Shown here piece by piece: positions 11,078 to 22,118 of a stretch of DNA of 64,000 nt (position 1 is its first letter; each line of letters starts with the position of its first letter). Origin of the DNA: Tubulanus polymorphus. Taxonomy: Eukaryota; Nemertea; Palaeonemertea; Tubulaniformes; Tubulanidae. The DNA lies in NCBI RefSeq assembly GCF_964204645.1, contig NC_134036.1:3706001-3770000 (forward strand). Reading direction: 5' to 3'. Both the position numbers and the translations under genes were made by a program. Under the pieces are notes generated by a model, which saw only the letters and a list, made by a program, of their open reading frames with translations, was not told where the DNA came from and did no database searches.

Positions 11078-13447
11078 CTTATCCTTATCTTTAATCCTTC
11101 GAAAGCGTAGGTAGTAGAAAAAGAAGAGTCGGTAAGAGTCGAGAGAAGAGAGAGGGACTGAACTGACAGCAGCAGAGTTTTAATGAGCCGGGGACGACGT
11201 GGCGTCGTCGCTAATATCATCAACTACAAATTCAATTCAAATTTATCTTATTTATTTTCGTTATGAAAAATAAGATCGAATAATAATTTTGTACAAATCT
11301 ATTCTAATTTCGGTTCATTTGTGTTCTTTTCTATTTCCCGTCGCTGCAACGACGTTCCTGTAAAATATTAAGCGTCAATAAATGTAATTGAATTGGATTG
11401 TATCGAAACTTAATGTAGACTGGTTACCGGTCTCAATCCAGGCAACCAGTCTGAACTTGCAAAAGCTTTGTGTTAAAGATGATCCGCGAAGATGATAGAT
11501 AAAATGTGATATATTTCGAGAAATGATTGAAGTAATTCGGTACCAGTAATTCAAACAGGATGGCCGCAAGGGCTAAATATGCCCAGTTTGATTTTCAGAC
11601 ACGCGCTCTAGAAATCTCAATAAATTTCCCCGAGATGTTTATTTTTTTCACACAGGAAATTATCGTAGCAAGCTTCTATCAGTTGGCATTCGCTGTAGCA
11701 TAGCTGTTCTATTGCCCGAGTAGTCGAAGATGTGTGACATATAAAGATAATGACATATAAACCTGGATGAATTGGTCTTTTAGTCTTCTGTAAACCAATC
11801 TTAGAAATAGTGGTTCATTGAGTAGTCAGGATTTTAAAGAGTTGTTTGTGCGAAAATATGTCGACATAAAATTTTAGACTTCAAAGCATTCTATCAGCTC
11901 AGTAATAAACGAAACAAATAAAAACTTAAACTAAATCGTACACACTGAAAAAATAACTGATAGGATAGAATGCTTTGAATAACTGATGAGCGATCAAGTG
12001 TCCTTTTAGCGCACATAGTCACTGTTATAAGTAATTGTTTTAAGGGGTACTCTGGTGAATGTGATTGGTACAATTTGTACGAATACTAAAACAGCTAAAC
12101 TTGAATTACTGATACCATTGTTAATTTTTTATTGAAAGTATATAATCATTTAATGTTTTCTAAAGCTGGAAGAAAAAATGTCAGAATACTTATTGTAAGT
12201 GCAGTGATAATGTCTGAAAATCTTAATTAGGACAATGCAATTAGGTAAAATTATAGTTTGCTTATAAAGATAATGTCCATTTGATTAAGGTCCTAGTGTC
12301 GAAAAATAGAGGAGCAATTCCTTGATAAATGAGGAATATATGAACAGTTATGTTATTACATTATGGTTCCTCAAGCGGCGAAATCTGGCATTTTCTTGTT
12401 TTTGAAATAGAATCCAAATGTTAGAGGAACTTCCCCAAGCACTCACCTGGCATTTTTTATAAATGTTGTAAGAATAAATTTTGTAAGAGAATAAAAATGA
12501 TTTACGTTAAAAACTTCCAATCATTTTGTGAAGTTTTTTGCAAAAATCAAACGTTGATACTTTTCTATGGAAATACCGGTACCGATTTCAATTGTGGTTC
12601 AATCGAAAATAGAGGAGCAGTTTACTCCACAAATGAGGAATATATGAAGAGTGATAATTTTGTGAATTGTCCTAGCTAGTTTTTGTCACTTGTAAAGCTC
12701 AAACTTTTCGTCACCTTGATCGTACGCCAATCAAAACAAAGCTGCGCTTGTTCTCACTCCATGGTCTACATACAAAGTATATTTCTATATATAACTAATG
12801 GGCAATGAGCTAAACCTTAGAATGCGAAATCGATGCATTCCAACGCCGATTACTGAGGAGACGATTACTAACATCACGGAGCACCAGTCGCCAGGAGATC
12901 TTTCCTTTTGGACACCCCCCATTGAATGGAGACATCTTTTATTGGCCACATCAGCACATTCTCAAACCCTCGCGATAGCTTTGCTCGGCTGGCGAAAAAT
13001 ATTTTTCAATCATTTTCATCTTCTACTTCATTGCATGTACTCGAATAAATGTTTGTAGAGTTTCTGGCGAAAGCCTACATCGAAACCAAATTGTGACAAT
13101 AATTCAGTGTTCACCGTGGGCTTGGCTGTTCACTTGTTTGAATTGAAAGTCCAAATTCCCCTTTATTTTTATGTTCTCAAATGCAAAAAATGTAAAAATG
13201 TGATGAGATATTTTTCAACAAAAAGCTAATTTTTTTTCTTGGTTTTGTTCGTCAGTGTTAGCGGTAACTGTTGGTTTCCCAAATTTTATACTTAAATCTG
13301 CTTAAGCAAAAAGGATTTGTCAACATTCTTTTGTTATGAAAATGAATACGTGAACCCATTGCTGACAATTTGAGACCCTTTATTGAAACGGAACGGAGAA
13401 TCTTATTTTCTTTGAATAAATAAAGTTGATTTAAAGTTGAATTGACG
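11078..13447. other. Intergenic DNA between divergent p24 and MIF4G genes
   Basis: Must contain the 5' ends of both flanking genes, which are transcribed away from each other. I cannot place either start site. A phrase of about 45 bp (ATAGAGGAGCA...AATGAGGAATATATGAA) occurs twice, at about 12308 and 12609. No exon with family similarity found; the 86-codon open frame at 12798-13058 has no recognisable feature. Confidence 0.45.
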
Positions 13448-15385
13448 ATGGCCGGTCGTGGAAGAGGACGAGGGGTTTTTCTGAATAAACTCAACGATGT
13501 AGCCGCTGGAAATGTGAGTAAATCCCGACATCGAGTCGGGGAGTAACATTGTCATTCGATGAAAATCACCGGCGCGAGATTGAACGCGAAAACGCTCGTA
13601 AATCTAACGATCTCCTAATCAATAAAATATTGCATTGATGAGGCAAATTCAATCTAAAATTTATTCGTCGCCGGGAAAATTCTTTAATGATAATAATAAT
13701 AATAATAATTTTATTTTCATTCAACTACATTTCAAAATAAGGTTATTTGAGACCATTTATCGAAACGGAACAATTTCGTAAGTCGATTTGACGACGACGA
13801 CGTCATGCGAAGAAATCACGCGTCGTGAAGCCAGGGGGCGCTGATGGAAGCGAGTTCGGGGAGCGATACCGGACCCTGGCAAGCAAGGATGGTTTAGTGC
13901 AGACGGTTAAAATCTGTTTGCATAGGCTTAAACTATCGAATTAATGGTCGAGATAAAAAGTACCGATTTTTTAGGCGTCTGCATCAAAAGGCCTATTGGG
14001 ATATGAAAGCGGTGCGGACAATTCCTAATACCTAGCAAACGACCTGTATGTTTTTCAGTTCAACCGACGTGGGGTTACTGATGCGCGGAAAGATCCTCTC
14101 AACGAAATCTTATGCGACATCGACAAGCTTCGACTCGGTTCCAGCGCAGGCGAATTAAGCGCGATCACCGATAAATGTAGCGCGCTCAGTACGGAATATC
14201 AACTTAAAAGTGTGGCGCAGGTACGTATGACGGACGTTCGCCGTCTACCCGGAAATCTGGGAAAAGTCGGCGAATTTTCTTTTGTTTTGACTTGAGAGCA
14301 TTCCAGGTTACCTAGCTTAGTCAGTTTTGGTGGTACATACCTGATAAAAGTCTTATTACGACCAAAAAGCACTGGCAAAGGACCTAAAAAATTGTATTAA
14401 AGGATATCCAAAAAGTCTGCACTGAAAGGGGTTCATGAGAGAAAAGAGACTCCATGATTTGAAAGTTTAACAATATGTTTCCATGCCTACTAACTGAAGT
14501 TTGGTATGTAAGCATGGAAACATATTGTTAAACTTTCAAATCATGCAGTCACTTTTCTCTTTACAACCCCTTTCAATGAAGACTTTTTGGATTCCCTTCA
14601 ATACAGTTTCAAATGGATTAAAAAGCAATGGTTTAGGTCAGCAGCCAGTCCTTTCTGGTCCTAATAAGACATCTATCGGGTAGGTACCATCAAAACTGAC
14701 TGAGTTAGGCTAGGCCTACTTGATATATGCTCTCAAGTCAAGTTGAAATAGACATTTTACTCTATTGGATTATTATCGGCCCGCACAGTGTAAACAGCCA
14801 GCAGGACTCGAAGCAGCTTGTCACTTTTCTTTAAAACGATCAGCAGCTGCAGAATATAGACGCAGGGGAATTTAGAAAAAATGTTCAGAAGTCAGGGAAG
14901 TTTGTTGAGATTGCTAGATCGCGCATAAAACCGAACAGTTTCCGTCTATGTCTTACGTATTTGACTGTGTTAGTCGATCGGATTCTTAGCATGAATAGTC
15001 AGATGAAACGTGTGCATGTTTTAGGGGAAAAGCGAGTCAAATAAAAGTGGCCACGCTTTATTACGCGTTACGCATCTAAAGTCCTTTTAAAAACCAAGTT
15101 GATATAGATATAACATGCTCGGTGCGTTGAATGACGCAAAAACGCACGAGGCTGCATTTGAGGGAGAGTTTTATTGGTCCCTCCTAAATTTGAAAGAAAA
15201 GTCTTACAACTCGAGAAACCTAAAATGAAATCTTTAAGCTCAATGGAATATTGTATCTTATGCGATGTGTAACGTTGTATATTTCTTCGTAAAAAGCCCT
15301 TTGAGTCACCATGAGAAATAAGCACTATATAAAGAAGTAAATTTCATATATAATAATAATAATAATAGTTATTATTATTATTATT

Positions 15386-15416
<31 letters not shown>

Positions 15417-15466
15417 TGTTTATTTTTGCAGCACATATACGACCGGTGTTTGAGCAATATAGATTT

Positions 15467-15542
<76 letters not shown>

Positions 15543-15592
15543 TGTTTATTTTTGCAGCACATATACGACCGGTGTTTGAGCAATATAGATTT

Positions 15593-15653
<61 letters not shown>

Positions 15654-15703
15654 TGTATATTTTTGCAGCACATATACGACCGTTGTTTGAGCAATATAGA
15701 TTT

Positions 15704-15740
<37 letters not shown>

Positions 15741-15790
15741 TATATATTTTTGCAGCACATATACGACCGGTGTTTGAGCAATATAGATTT

Positions 15791-15831
<41 letters not shown>

Positions 15832-18800
15832 CATTATTATTATTATTATATTGTATACTTTTGCAGCACATATACGACCGTTGTTTGAGCAATATAGATT
15901 TCATTAGCGTCGGCGTGTCGTTGTTCAATTCGCTGCTGCCGCTTCAGGTCCCCGATTTTTCGCAGAAATTTCGCAGCGTCGTCCTCAACCTGGTGCAACA
16001 AGATTTCAAAGGTACGTCTTGCTCGATACCCGACATGCTCGACATCAATCCGCAGCCCTGTGGCCGTTTGCTCAATAGTTGGTTAAATGAGAAAATTAAT
16101 ACGGTGGTAATAAATGACTTCTTAATTGTCGCTATGTCTGTTAACTATCCACTGGTCGACTGCGACCAACTTCTATATGACTGGCCGCAACTATCCACTG
16201 GTCAACTGCTACCAACTTATTTACTACTTGCCGTAACTATCCACTGGTCAATTGCGACCAACTTTTATACTACTTGCCGCAACTATCCACTGGTCAACTG
16301 CTACCAACTTATATACTACTTGCCGCAACTATCCACTGGTCAATTGCGACCAGCTTTTATACTACTTGCCACAACTATCCACTGGTCAATTGCGACCAAC
16401 TTTTATACTACTTGCCGCAACTATCCACTGGTCAATTGCGACCAACTTTTATACTACTTGCCACAACTATCCACTGGTCAATTGCGACCAACTTTTATAC
16501 TACTTGCCACAACTATCCACTGGTCAACTGCTACCAACTTATATACTACTTGCCGCAACTATCCACTGGTCAATTGCGACCAACTTTTCGTGCAACTGGC
16601 CCCGGAGTAAACCCTTTTTAGATATTCACCATTCTAGTGTAAAGCCTTGACGATCGCCGTTCAAAAGTGTGTTGATGAAATTGCTAATTTCTGGCGTTTG
16701 TAGTTCATTTACGATTGAAAATGTCTCGGCTAAGAAGCAACGCATGTGAAGTGTAGATGATCAGATTTTGGTAATGCGCTGATGAATTGTCTAATATCTG
16801 GTGTTTGTTGTTCATTTTCGATTAGAAACGTCTCAGATGAACTTACTGAACACATGGGAAAAAGCCAAAACTATAATGATAAGAAAAAATGATGATGAAT
16901 TATCAAATTTCCAAGCTGCAAATTGATAGCACCTGAGGCCTTTGCACAAAACTTTGTTACAGCTATGTAAATGGTAGATAAATGCCTTATATTCATAACT
17001 GAAAATGTCTTGTAACCATAGTATTCGTCCACCGCTTAACTCTAACCAAATTTGAGCAACCTCTGTTTGAATTTCTAATTCACTTTTAGGACGGAAAGGA
17101 ATACGCTACGTTTCTACGGAAAAGTTCGCTTGCTTCACGTCGGTCTTGTGTCAGATTTTCATCACATTCCGGATAAAAGACAAACTGTTATCGCCGCTGG
17201 TCGGACCCGTGTGCGAGAGTTTAGAAGACCTGATTACGGGTGACGCAAACGAAATCGATACGCTATTCACGCAGGTAATGATGTATTCTTACGTTCGTTC
17301 GGAGTCCTCCCAGTACTGAAGTTCTTCTTTTAAACGGGACAGCCGCTGGCTGACCTGAAAACTCGGGGTTAATCGGAAATATCGAGAGATAATTCTGGGG
17401 GAAACTCGGGGAATTTAAGTTTTACCCAAAATCTGGAAAATTCTGGGAATTCGGATGATGCTATTGACCACGTGTTTCTTTCTCAGTCCTTGATTCATGA
17501 AAAATGAATAAAATGTAACATTTTTAACCTAGAATTTCACTCGGGGGGGAATTTTGTGTAATCACATGGAAAACTCGAGGGATTTTTGTAAATGGACAGT
17601 AAGTGGCGCCACCCTGAATAACTATTGAATGAAATTGAACGGAAAACTTTAAAACAGGGTCATTCGGGGGTTCCGTGGGTTCGAATCAAGAGTTTTCACA
17701 GGCTTCTGGTTGTTCCTCCTCTCTTTATCTTTAGCGGTAAAAAAACCCACAAACTTGCCGCTGATAGATAACCCTAGCAGATAAAAGGATTTTAAATGCT
17801 TTTGTTTCAGAGGTAAATTTTCAATATTGTCTCGGGTGAAGTCCGGAAGTGTGGCCGATCAACTTTCAAAAAGATGGAGGCCTATTGTTAAAAATATTTG
17901 TAGTTCATTTTCAATTAGAAATGTCTCAGGTGAAGCACTGAGCACAATCATGTGAAGTGTGGACGATCAGTTTTTGATAAAATGTCTAATATCTGGTGTT
18001 TGTAGTTCATTTTCAATTAGAAATGTCGCAGGTGAAGCACTGAACACATGTGAAGTGTGGACGATCAGTTTTTGATAAAATGTCTAATATCTGGTGTTTG
18101 TAGTTCATTTTCAATTAGAAATGTCGCAGGTGAAGCACTGAACACATGTGAAGTGTAGACGATCAGTTTTGAAAAGTTTGCTGATAAAATGTCTAATATC
18201 TGGTGTTTGTAGTTCATTTTCGATTAGAAATATTTCAGGTGAAGCACTGAACACATGTGAAGTGTGGACGATCAGTTTTTGATAAAATGTCTAATATGTG
18301 GTGTTTCTAGTTCATTTCCCTAAAAATGTCCTTGTTCCAGTCCTTTACACGTTTTTATGACCGTTTGATGCTAATGTTTTTTCATTATTTTTCAGTTGCA
18401 GGATTGCGGTAAACTGTTGCAGGAATGTGACGCCGCTCGGTTAGAACAGCTGATGATGGCAGTACGACGCGAAATTATCGCTAACTCGTAAGTCTCTACG
18501 ATTAGAATATAATTCCTACGGCTGGGCCTCGTTACGATGTAAGATTTCTAATGTCTGGTGTTTGTAGTTCATTTTCAATTAGAAATGTCTCGGGTGAAGT
18601 TCTCAAACACGTGTGAAGTGTGGATGATCAGTTTTTGAAAGCATGCTGATAAAACGTCTGGTGTTTGTAGTTCAAGTTGGGTGAAAACCTGTATTCGTTG
18701 TAACCTGGTCCCGCCGGCGTTGTTATTTTTAGATTCACTTTTACCGATATTTCAAATCATGTATATGGTAGAAATATTAGCTTTGCTCACTTCAGGCTGT

Positions 18801-19424
18801 AGACCCAGCGGTTTGTTGCTTGTGTTCACTTTTCATTTGTCTATAGTGGTTACTTGACATTGAATTACTAAGGAACAACTCCTGTTTACCTGATGAAACT
18901 AATATATACACAAGTAGCGAAAACTAGTACTTAGAAAAAATACAGTTAACCGTAACAAAGTACTATCTGCTCCTCCACAAGTCTCCTCAGCGGGGCAGTG
19001 ATAAAATGAAGATAACAAAAAAAACAAAATAATGAAGCTAACAAGAAATTAGCTTACAAAACCACAGAATTACCGATTAACCGGGATAAACAGTATCGAT
19101 TCAGGAGTCTACAGTAATTGGGATATGAAAGTAATGCGATTTCTTTTTTACAACTCCTTAAAACCTCCTTATATCCTGGAATTACTGATCTGTTCGGCAC
19201 CTGTAACTACACGGAGAGACTGGATCTCAGTCGGTCCGAGCAATCGCGCCTTATTTCAATGAGTTTCTTTTCGACTGTTGTTTCTTTTTTTTATCGTTTA
19301 TAGAAAATCGCCGCGATCGCGTAGCACGTTGTTGCAGTTGGTCGAATGCCACGCGCGTAACTGGGAGCCGCTCGGCGCCGATATATCGAAGTTTTACTGC
19401 GATCCGCAGGTCGACGGTTTATAG
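13448..19424 (+). CDS. MIF4GD: MIF4G-domain protein (MIF4GD/CTIF/PAIP1 class)
   Basis: MIF4G proteins of this class bind translation-initiation or stem-loop-binding factors and act on mRNA translation or decay. Six coding exons join in frame: 13448-13513, 14059-14220, 15867-16011, 17090-17274, 18396-18487 and 19304-19424, for 256 residues ending at TAG. The N-terminus MAGRGRGRG is a Gly/Arg stretch. The rest is an all-helical HEAT-like MIF4G fold (LSTEYQLKSVAQHIYDRCL, FACFTSVLCQIFITFRI, LQDCGKLLQECDAARLEQLM), ending with the family-typical helix LLQLVECHARNW and an aromatic tail KFYCDP. Length is close to vertebrate MIF4GD. Paralogue assignment within the class is uncertain. Intron 2 carries unusual repeats listed separately. 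Confidence 0.75.
14287..14741. repeat. 455-bp foldback (inverted repeat) in MIF4G intron 2
   Basis: The ends TTGACTTGAGAGCA and TGCTCTCAAGTCAA are exact inverses. Complementarity continues inward with mismatches to about 14500 (GAAAGTTTAACAATATGTTT against its inverse at 14518-14540), leaving a loop of only a few tens of bases. The arms are about 215 bp each. The pre-mRNA of the host gene would contain a long imperfect hairpin. No coding content; a foldback transposon or MITE is the likely origin. Confidence 0.8.
15350..15866 (+). repeat. Exon-3-start / (ATT)n array in MIF4G intron 2
   Basis: The last bases of intron 2 (TTTTTGCAG) plus the first ~37 bases of exon 3 are present five times, separated by (ATT)n or (TTA)n runs. 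The exon-like starts are at 15432, 15558, 15669, 15756 and the functional one at 15867; spacings are 126, 111, 87 and 111, all multiples of three. The frame stays open from 15426 through exon 3, so use of an upstream acceptor would insert poly-leucine without a frameshift. Only the last copy continues into the rest of exon 3. Confidence 0.9.
16142..16592 (+). repeat. 46-bp minisatellite, about 10 copies (MIF4G intron 3)
   Basis: The unit begins CTATCCACTGGTCAATTGCG and ends TACTACTTGCCGCAA, with period 46. Two sub-variants alternate (CAATTGCGACCAACTTTT and CAACTGCTACCAACTTAT). Because 46 is not a multiple of three, the long open frames across it are chance. It starts about 130 bp downstream of exon 3. 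Confidence 0.9.
16655..16858 (+). repeat. Dispersed ~105-bp repeat, two units (MIF4G intron 3)
   Basis: Two units with GTTTGTAGTTCATTT and GTTTGTTGTTCATTTTCGAT, following the 46-bp minisatellite directly. Confidence 0.75.
17340..17625 (+). repeat. Diffuse dispersed repeat rich in ACTCGGGG
   Basis: Repeated phrases GAAAACTCGGGG, GGAAACTCGGGGAATTT and GGCGCCACCCTGAATAA. Minus-strand relatives occur at about 830-960, 2600-2680, 3040-3320 and 6690-6940, each ending in an AGGGTGGC-like phrase. The family is old and boundaries are unclear. Confidence 0.5.
17812..18330 (+). repeat. Dispersed ~105-bp repeat, largest array (5 units)
   Basis: Best-preserved array of the family, in MIF4G intron 4. Units of about 102-106 bp carry GTGTTTGTAGTTCATTTTC and GTGTGGACGATCAGTTTTTG. 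It ends about 65 bp before exon 5; a further 1.3 units lie in the next intron at 18540-18675. Confidence 0.85.
18540..18675 (+). repeat. Dispersed ~105-bp repeat, 1.3 units (MIF4G intron 5)
   Basis: Same family as 17812-18330, lying just after exon 5. The exon is therefore bracketed by copies of the repeat. Confidence 0.75.
18890..18922 (+). ncRNA. Hammerhead-like core (MIF4G intron 5)
   Basis: CTGATGA (18890-18896), a weak hairpin, then GAAA (18919-18922). The flanks TTTACCTGATGAAACTA and TAGCGAAAACTAGTA parallel those of the motif at 7125-7159, so both come from one element family. Pairing in stem II is poor (ACTA against AAGT), so this copy is probably inactive. Confidence 0.3.
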
Positions 19425-19626
19425 CGTCTTCGTTAAGAGAAAGCGTTAAAAAAACAGTCGCGTTACGGAAGAGAGAGTTCGAAACGTCGTCGGGAACGCG
19501 TTAACGGAACGACATTCGATCGGGACGACGTTCGCTCGAAACGGTAATCGCTAATGTTCGTCGTCGCGTGCTGATTTTCGAGGCTTTACGACTCCACGCG
19601 AACTCGCGTTTTAAAATCAAACTTTA

Positions 19627-19781
19627 CCCTTTCAGTGCGGTGTATTAATCAGGACTTAACCAGTACGCCGCATCGCGTTAGTCGACCGCATCGTTATACA
19701 ATGTACTGGAATTTTTTGGTGGATTTTTTGAAATTTTGAAATTATTTCCCGCACTTTCAGTTATTGATTAGTCAGCACTTG
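19627..19781 (+). mobile_element. TTAA-MITE, copy 4, internally deleted (155 bp)
   Basis: Ends CCCTTTCAGTGCGGTG and GTCAGCACTTG followed by TTAA (19782-19785); the left flank TTTA is one base off. About half the family length is missing from the middle. It lies in the 3' flank of the MIF4G gene. Confidence 0.6.
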
Positions 19782-20267
19782 TTAAGCTGTCTACTATTTT
19801 GAGTCCTGTTCTGTATTTCCAAATCAATTCACTATGATATGTAAGTTGTCGTTTGGATAAGTCATCACATCACTTAGGTCAATTTATTTTTGAGTTCAAT
19901 TCAATTTACTAAGTCGAGGGAATTTTTATTTTGATAAGTCGTCAAATTACCTTAATTCATCCAATTTTTAGTCTTATGCTGTGTTTCCAATTCAGGTCAC
20001 TAAGCGTAGTTGGTTATTTGGACAAGTCGTCAAATTATTTGGGTCATCTCTATTTTCGAGTCGTCCTGATTTGTATTATTTCTAATTCAATTTACTAAGT
20101 CAAGTTCTTTATTTGGATAAAGTCGTCAAATTACCGTCCAATTTTTAGTAATCAAATTTTTAGTCTTATGCCGTGTTACCAATTCAATTCACGAAGTGTA
20201 AGACATTATTTGGATTAGTCGTCTCTATTTTCGAGTCCTAATTCGTATTATTTCTACCTTATAGCCT

Positions 20268-20519
20268 GTAGTGCTGGAGATAATTAGAAAATTGTAAAAA
20301 ATTCCACCCTCGTGTGTTGAATAACGGGAATACCACTATAGTGCGTCTACACCGCGGTGCAGTGTATCATTAGTTACTAGTATTTCACTATGTTTGACAG
20401 GTGCTGCCATTTTTCAAGAGAGATGATTACTAATTACATCAAAACACCGCAGTGCGGCGTACTAGCAAAATCTATCACTGATTTGTACACCGCACTGCGG
20501 TGTAGACGCACTGAAAGGG
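20268..20519 (-). mobile_element. TTAA-MITE, copy 5, one end truncated
   Basis: The intact right end ACGCACTGAAAGGG is followed by TTAA (20520-20523). The left end starts inside the family consensus at CTTATAGCCTGTAGTGCTGG, so the first ~25 bp are lost. The rest matches the copy at 1861-2141 in order and orientation. Confidence 0.7.
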
Positions 20520-20970
20520 TTAAGTCATGTGTAAATACGTCTCCTCGCGAAATGAATATAAAACCATCGTCGAGTTTTTCTATATCAGAGCGCACGATAA
20601 ATGTATATACGAATGAAGCGTGGCTTACTGGTCCGTCTATCGCGTAGTCATCATACAATTTTGTGTCGTGTTTTTTCTCGTATTTTTATTTCCTCGTCGA
20701 ATACAATGCGCATTTTTCTTAAAAACAATTATGTACCGATCTTTTTTTTAGAATAAACTATACCGAAATATTATTTCACGACGGATTTTACTGGTTATTC
20801 GTTTGGCCCGTTCCGCCTGAAATTTTTCTGTCTTCTCTGACGAGAATATATGTAGATAATAAGTTTAAAACCCGGTATTCATACACAATTTAAAAGGTTT
20901 CAAATTTATCAAAAATTAATTTTCATTTCGGACTTTTCCTAGGTATCATCGTCAGGTGTTGTTATTCGGC

Positions 20971-21001
20971 CCGATGATGATCTCTTAGAGAGAGTTCGAA
21001 A
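20971..21001 (+). ncRNA. Hammerhead-like core near Penelope-type repeat
   Basis: CCGATGA (one base off CTGATGA), then stem II GATCTCT/AGAGAGTTC with one internal mismatch, then GAAAC. The following ~90 bp (GTGACTTTTGATATATAA, CGCTTTTAATCTGATAG, AGAGTGGGTTCTT) resemble the segment after the motif at 58082, so both belong to one element family. The U4 change would be expected to impair cleavage. Confidence 0.35.
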
Positions 21002-21031
21002 CGTTGTGACTTTTGATATATAAATAATTCT

Positions 21032-21221
21032 TATAAATTGTTCGCTTTTAATCTGATAGATTTTGTATAGAGTGGGTTCTTCTTAACTTAGATTATCTTT
21101 AATATACGACGAGAGTATACTGGATTATACTCTATGATACTAATTGCTGGTAGATTGAAACTGAAACTGGTGGCTTTTCACAGACACTTTTAGTCTCTAT
21201 TCGGTCGACAGATAATATCCA

Positions 21222-21275
<54 letters not shown>

Positions 21276-21694
21276 TATTTTCGTCTTATACAAAACTATT
21301 GGTTTTCATTACATTGGAATTTGTTATATAAGATGAGAGACTACACGCTATAATGGGTACCCTACAAAGACTTCCACTTGTATCTAGAATAAAAGGTCCA
21401 CTTCAATGAAAAAAATTCCACTGAAAATCTTTGCGTCTTGTATCCGACCAATTTGAATAAAAGAAACTCAGTTTTGTATTGTGTTGTGAAAAATGTTTAA
21501 CTAGATATAAATTGTTCGCTTTTAATCTGATAGATTTTGTATAGAGTGGGTTCTTCTTAACTTAGATTATCTACAATATACGACGAGAGTATTTGAATTA
21601 TACTCTATGATACTAATTGCTGGTAGATTGAAACTGAAACTGGTGGCTTTTCACAGACACTTTTAGTCTCTATTCGGTCGACAGATAATATCCA

Positions 21695-21782
<88 letters not shown>

Positions 21783-22012
21783 TATTTTCGTCTTATACAA
21801 AACTATTGGTTTTCATTACATTGGAATTTGTTAAATAAGATGAGAGACTACACGCTATAATGAGTACCCTACAAAGACTTCCACTTGTATCTAGAATAAA
21901 AGGTCCACTTCAATGAAAAAAATTCCACTGAAAATCTTTGCGTCTTGTATCCGACCAATTTGAATAAAAGAAACTCAGTTTTGTATTGTGTTGTGAAAAA
22001 TGTTTAACTAGA
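21032..22012. repeat. Tandem duplication (~475 bp unit) with (TA)n
   Basis: Two units, 21032-21506 and 21507-22012, nearly identical. Each starts ATAAATTGTTCGCTTTTAAT and ends with TGTTGTGAAAAATGTTTAAC. The second is longer only because its (TA)n run (about 21698-21782) is longer than that of the first (about 21223-21275). The terminal part (GACCAATTTGAATAAAAG) also recurs downstream of the other two receptor genes (29630 and 36820), so it belongs to the duplicated receptor unit. Confidence 0.9.
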
Positions 22013-22118
22013 AGATGCTGGAATTAAGTAACTCGAAGATCTTATAGTTGAAGATGAGATCATCTATCTAAAACACAATATAGCAATTTATAATCAGAAT
22101 TCGATGTTTGAAATCTGT

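Larger units (their letters stand above)
19425..21031. other. 3' flank of the MIF4G gene
   Basis: Starts with the likely 3' UTR after the TAG at 19422-19424. A degenerate tandem phrase around TTTGGATAAGTCGTCAAATTA recurs about five times at 19850-20220. AATAAA at about 20752 is a plausible polyadenylation signal, though far downstream. Two TTAA elements lie within. Confidence 0.45.

Noticed and set aside
15426-16610. 394-codon open frame rich in Leu/Ile
   Set aside because: It is the exon 3 frame extended through ATT microsatellite upstream and past the exon 3 donor into intron and the 46-bp minisatellite. Only 15867-16011 is supported as coding; possible upstream acceptor use is reported as a finding.
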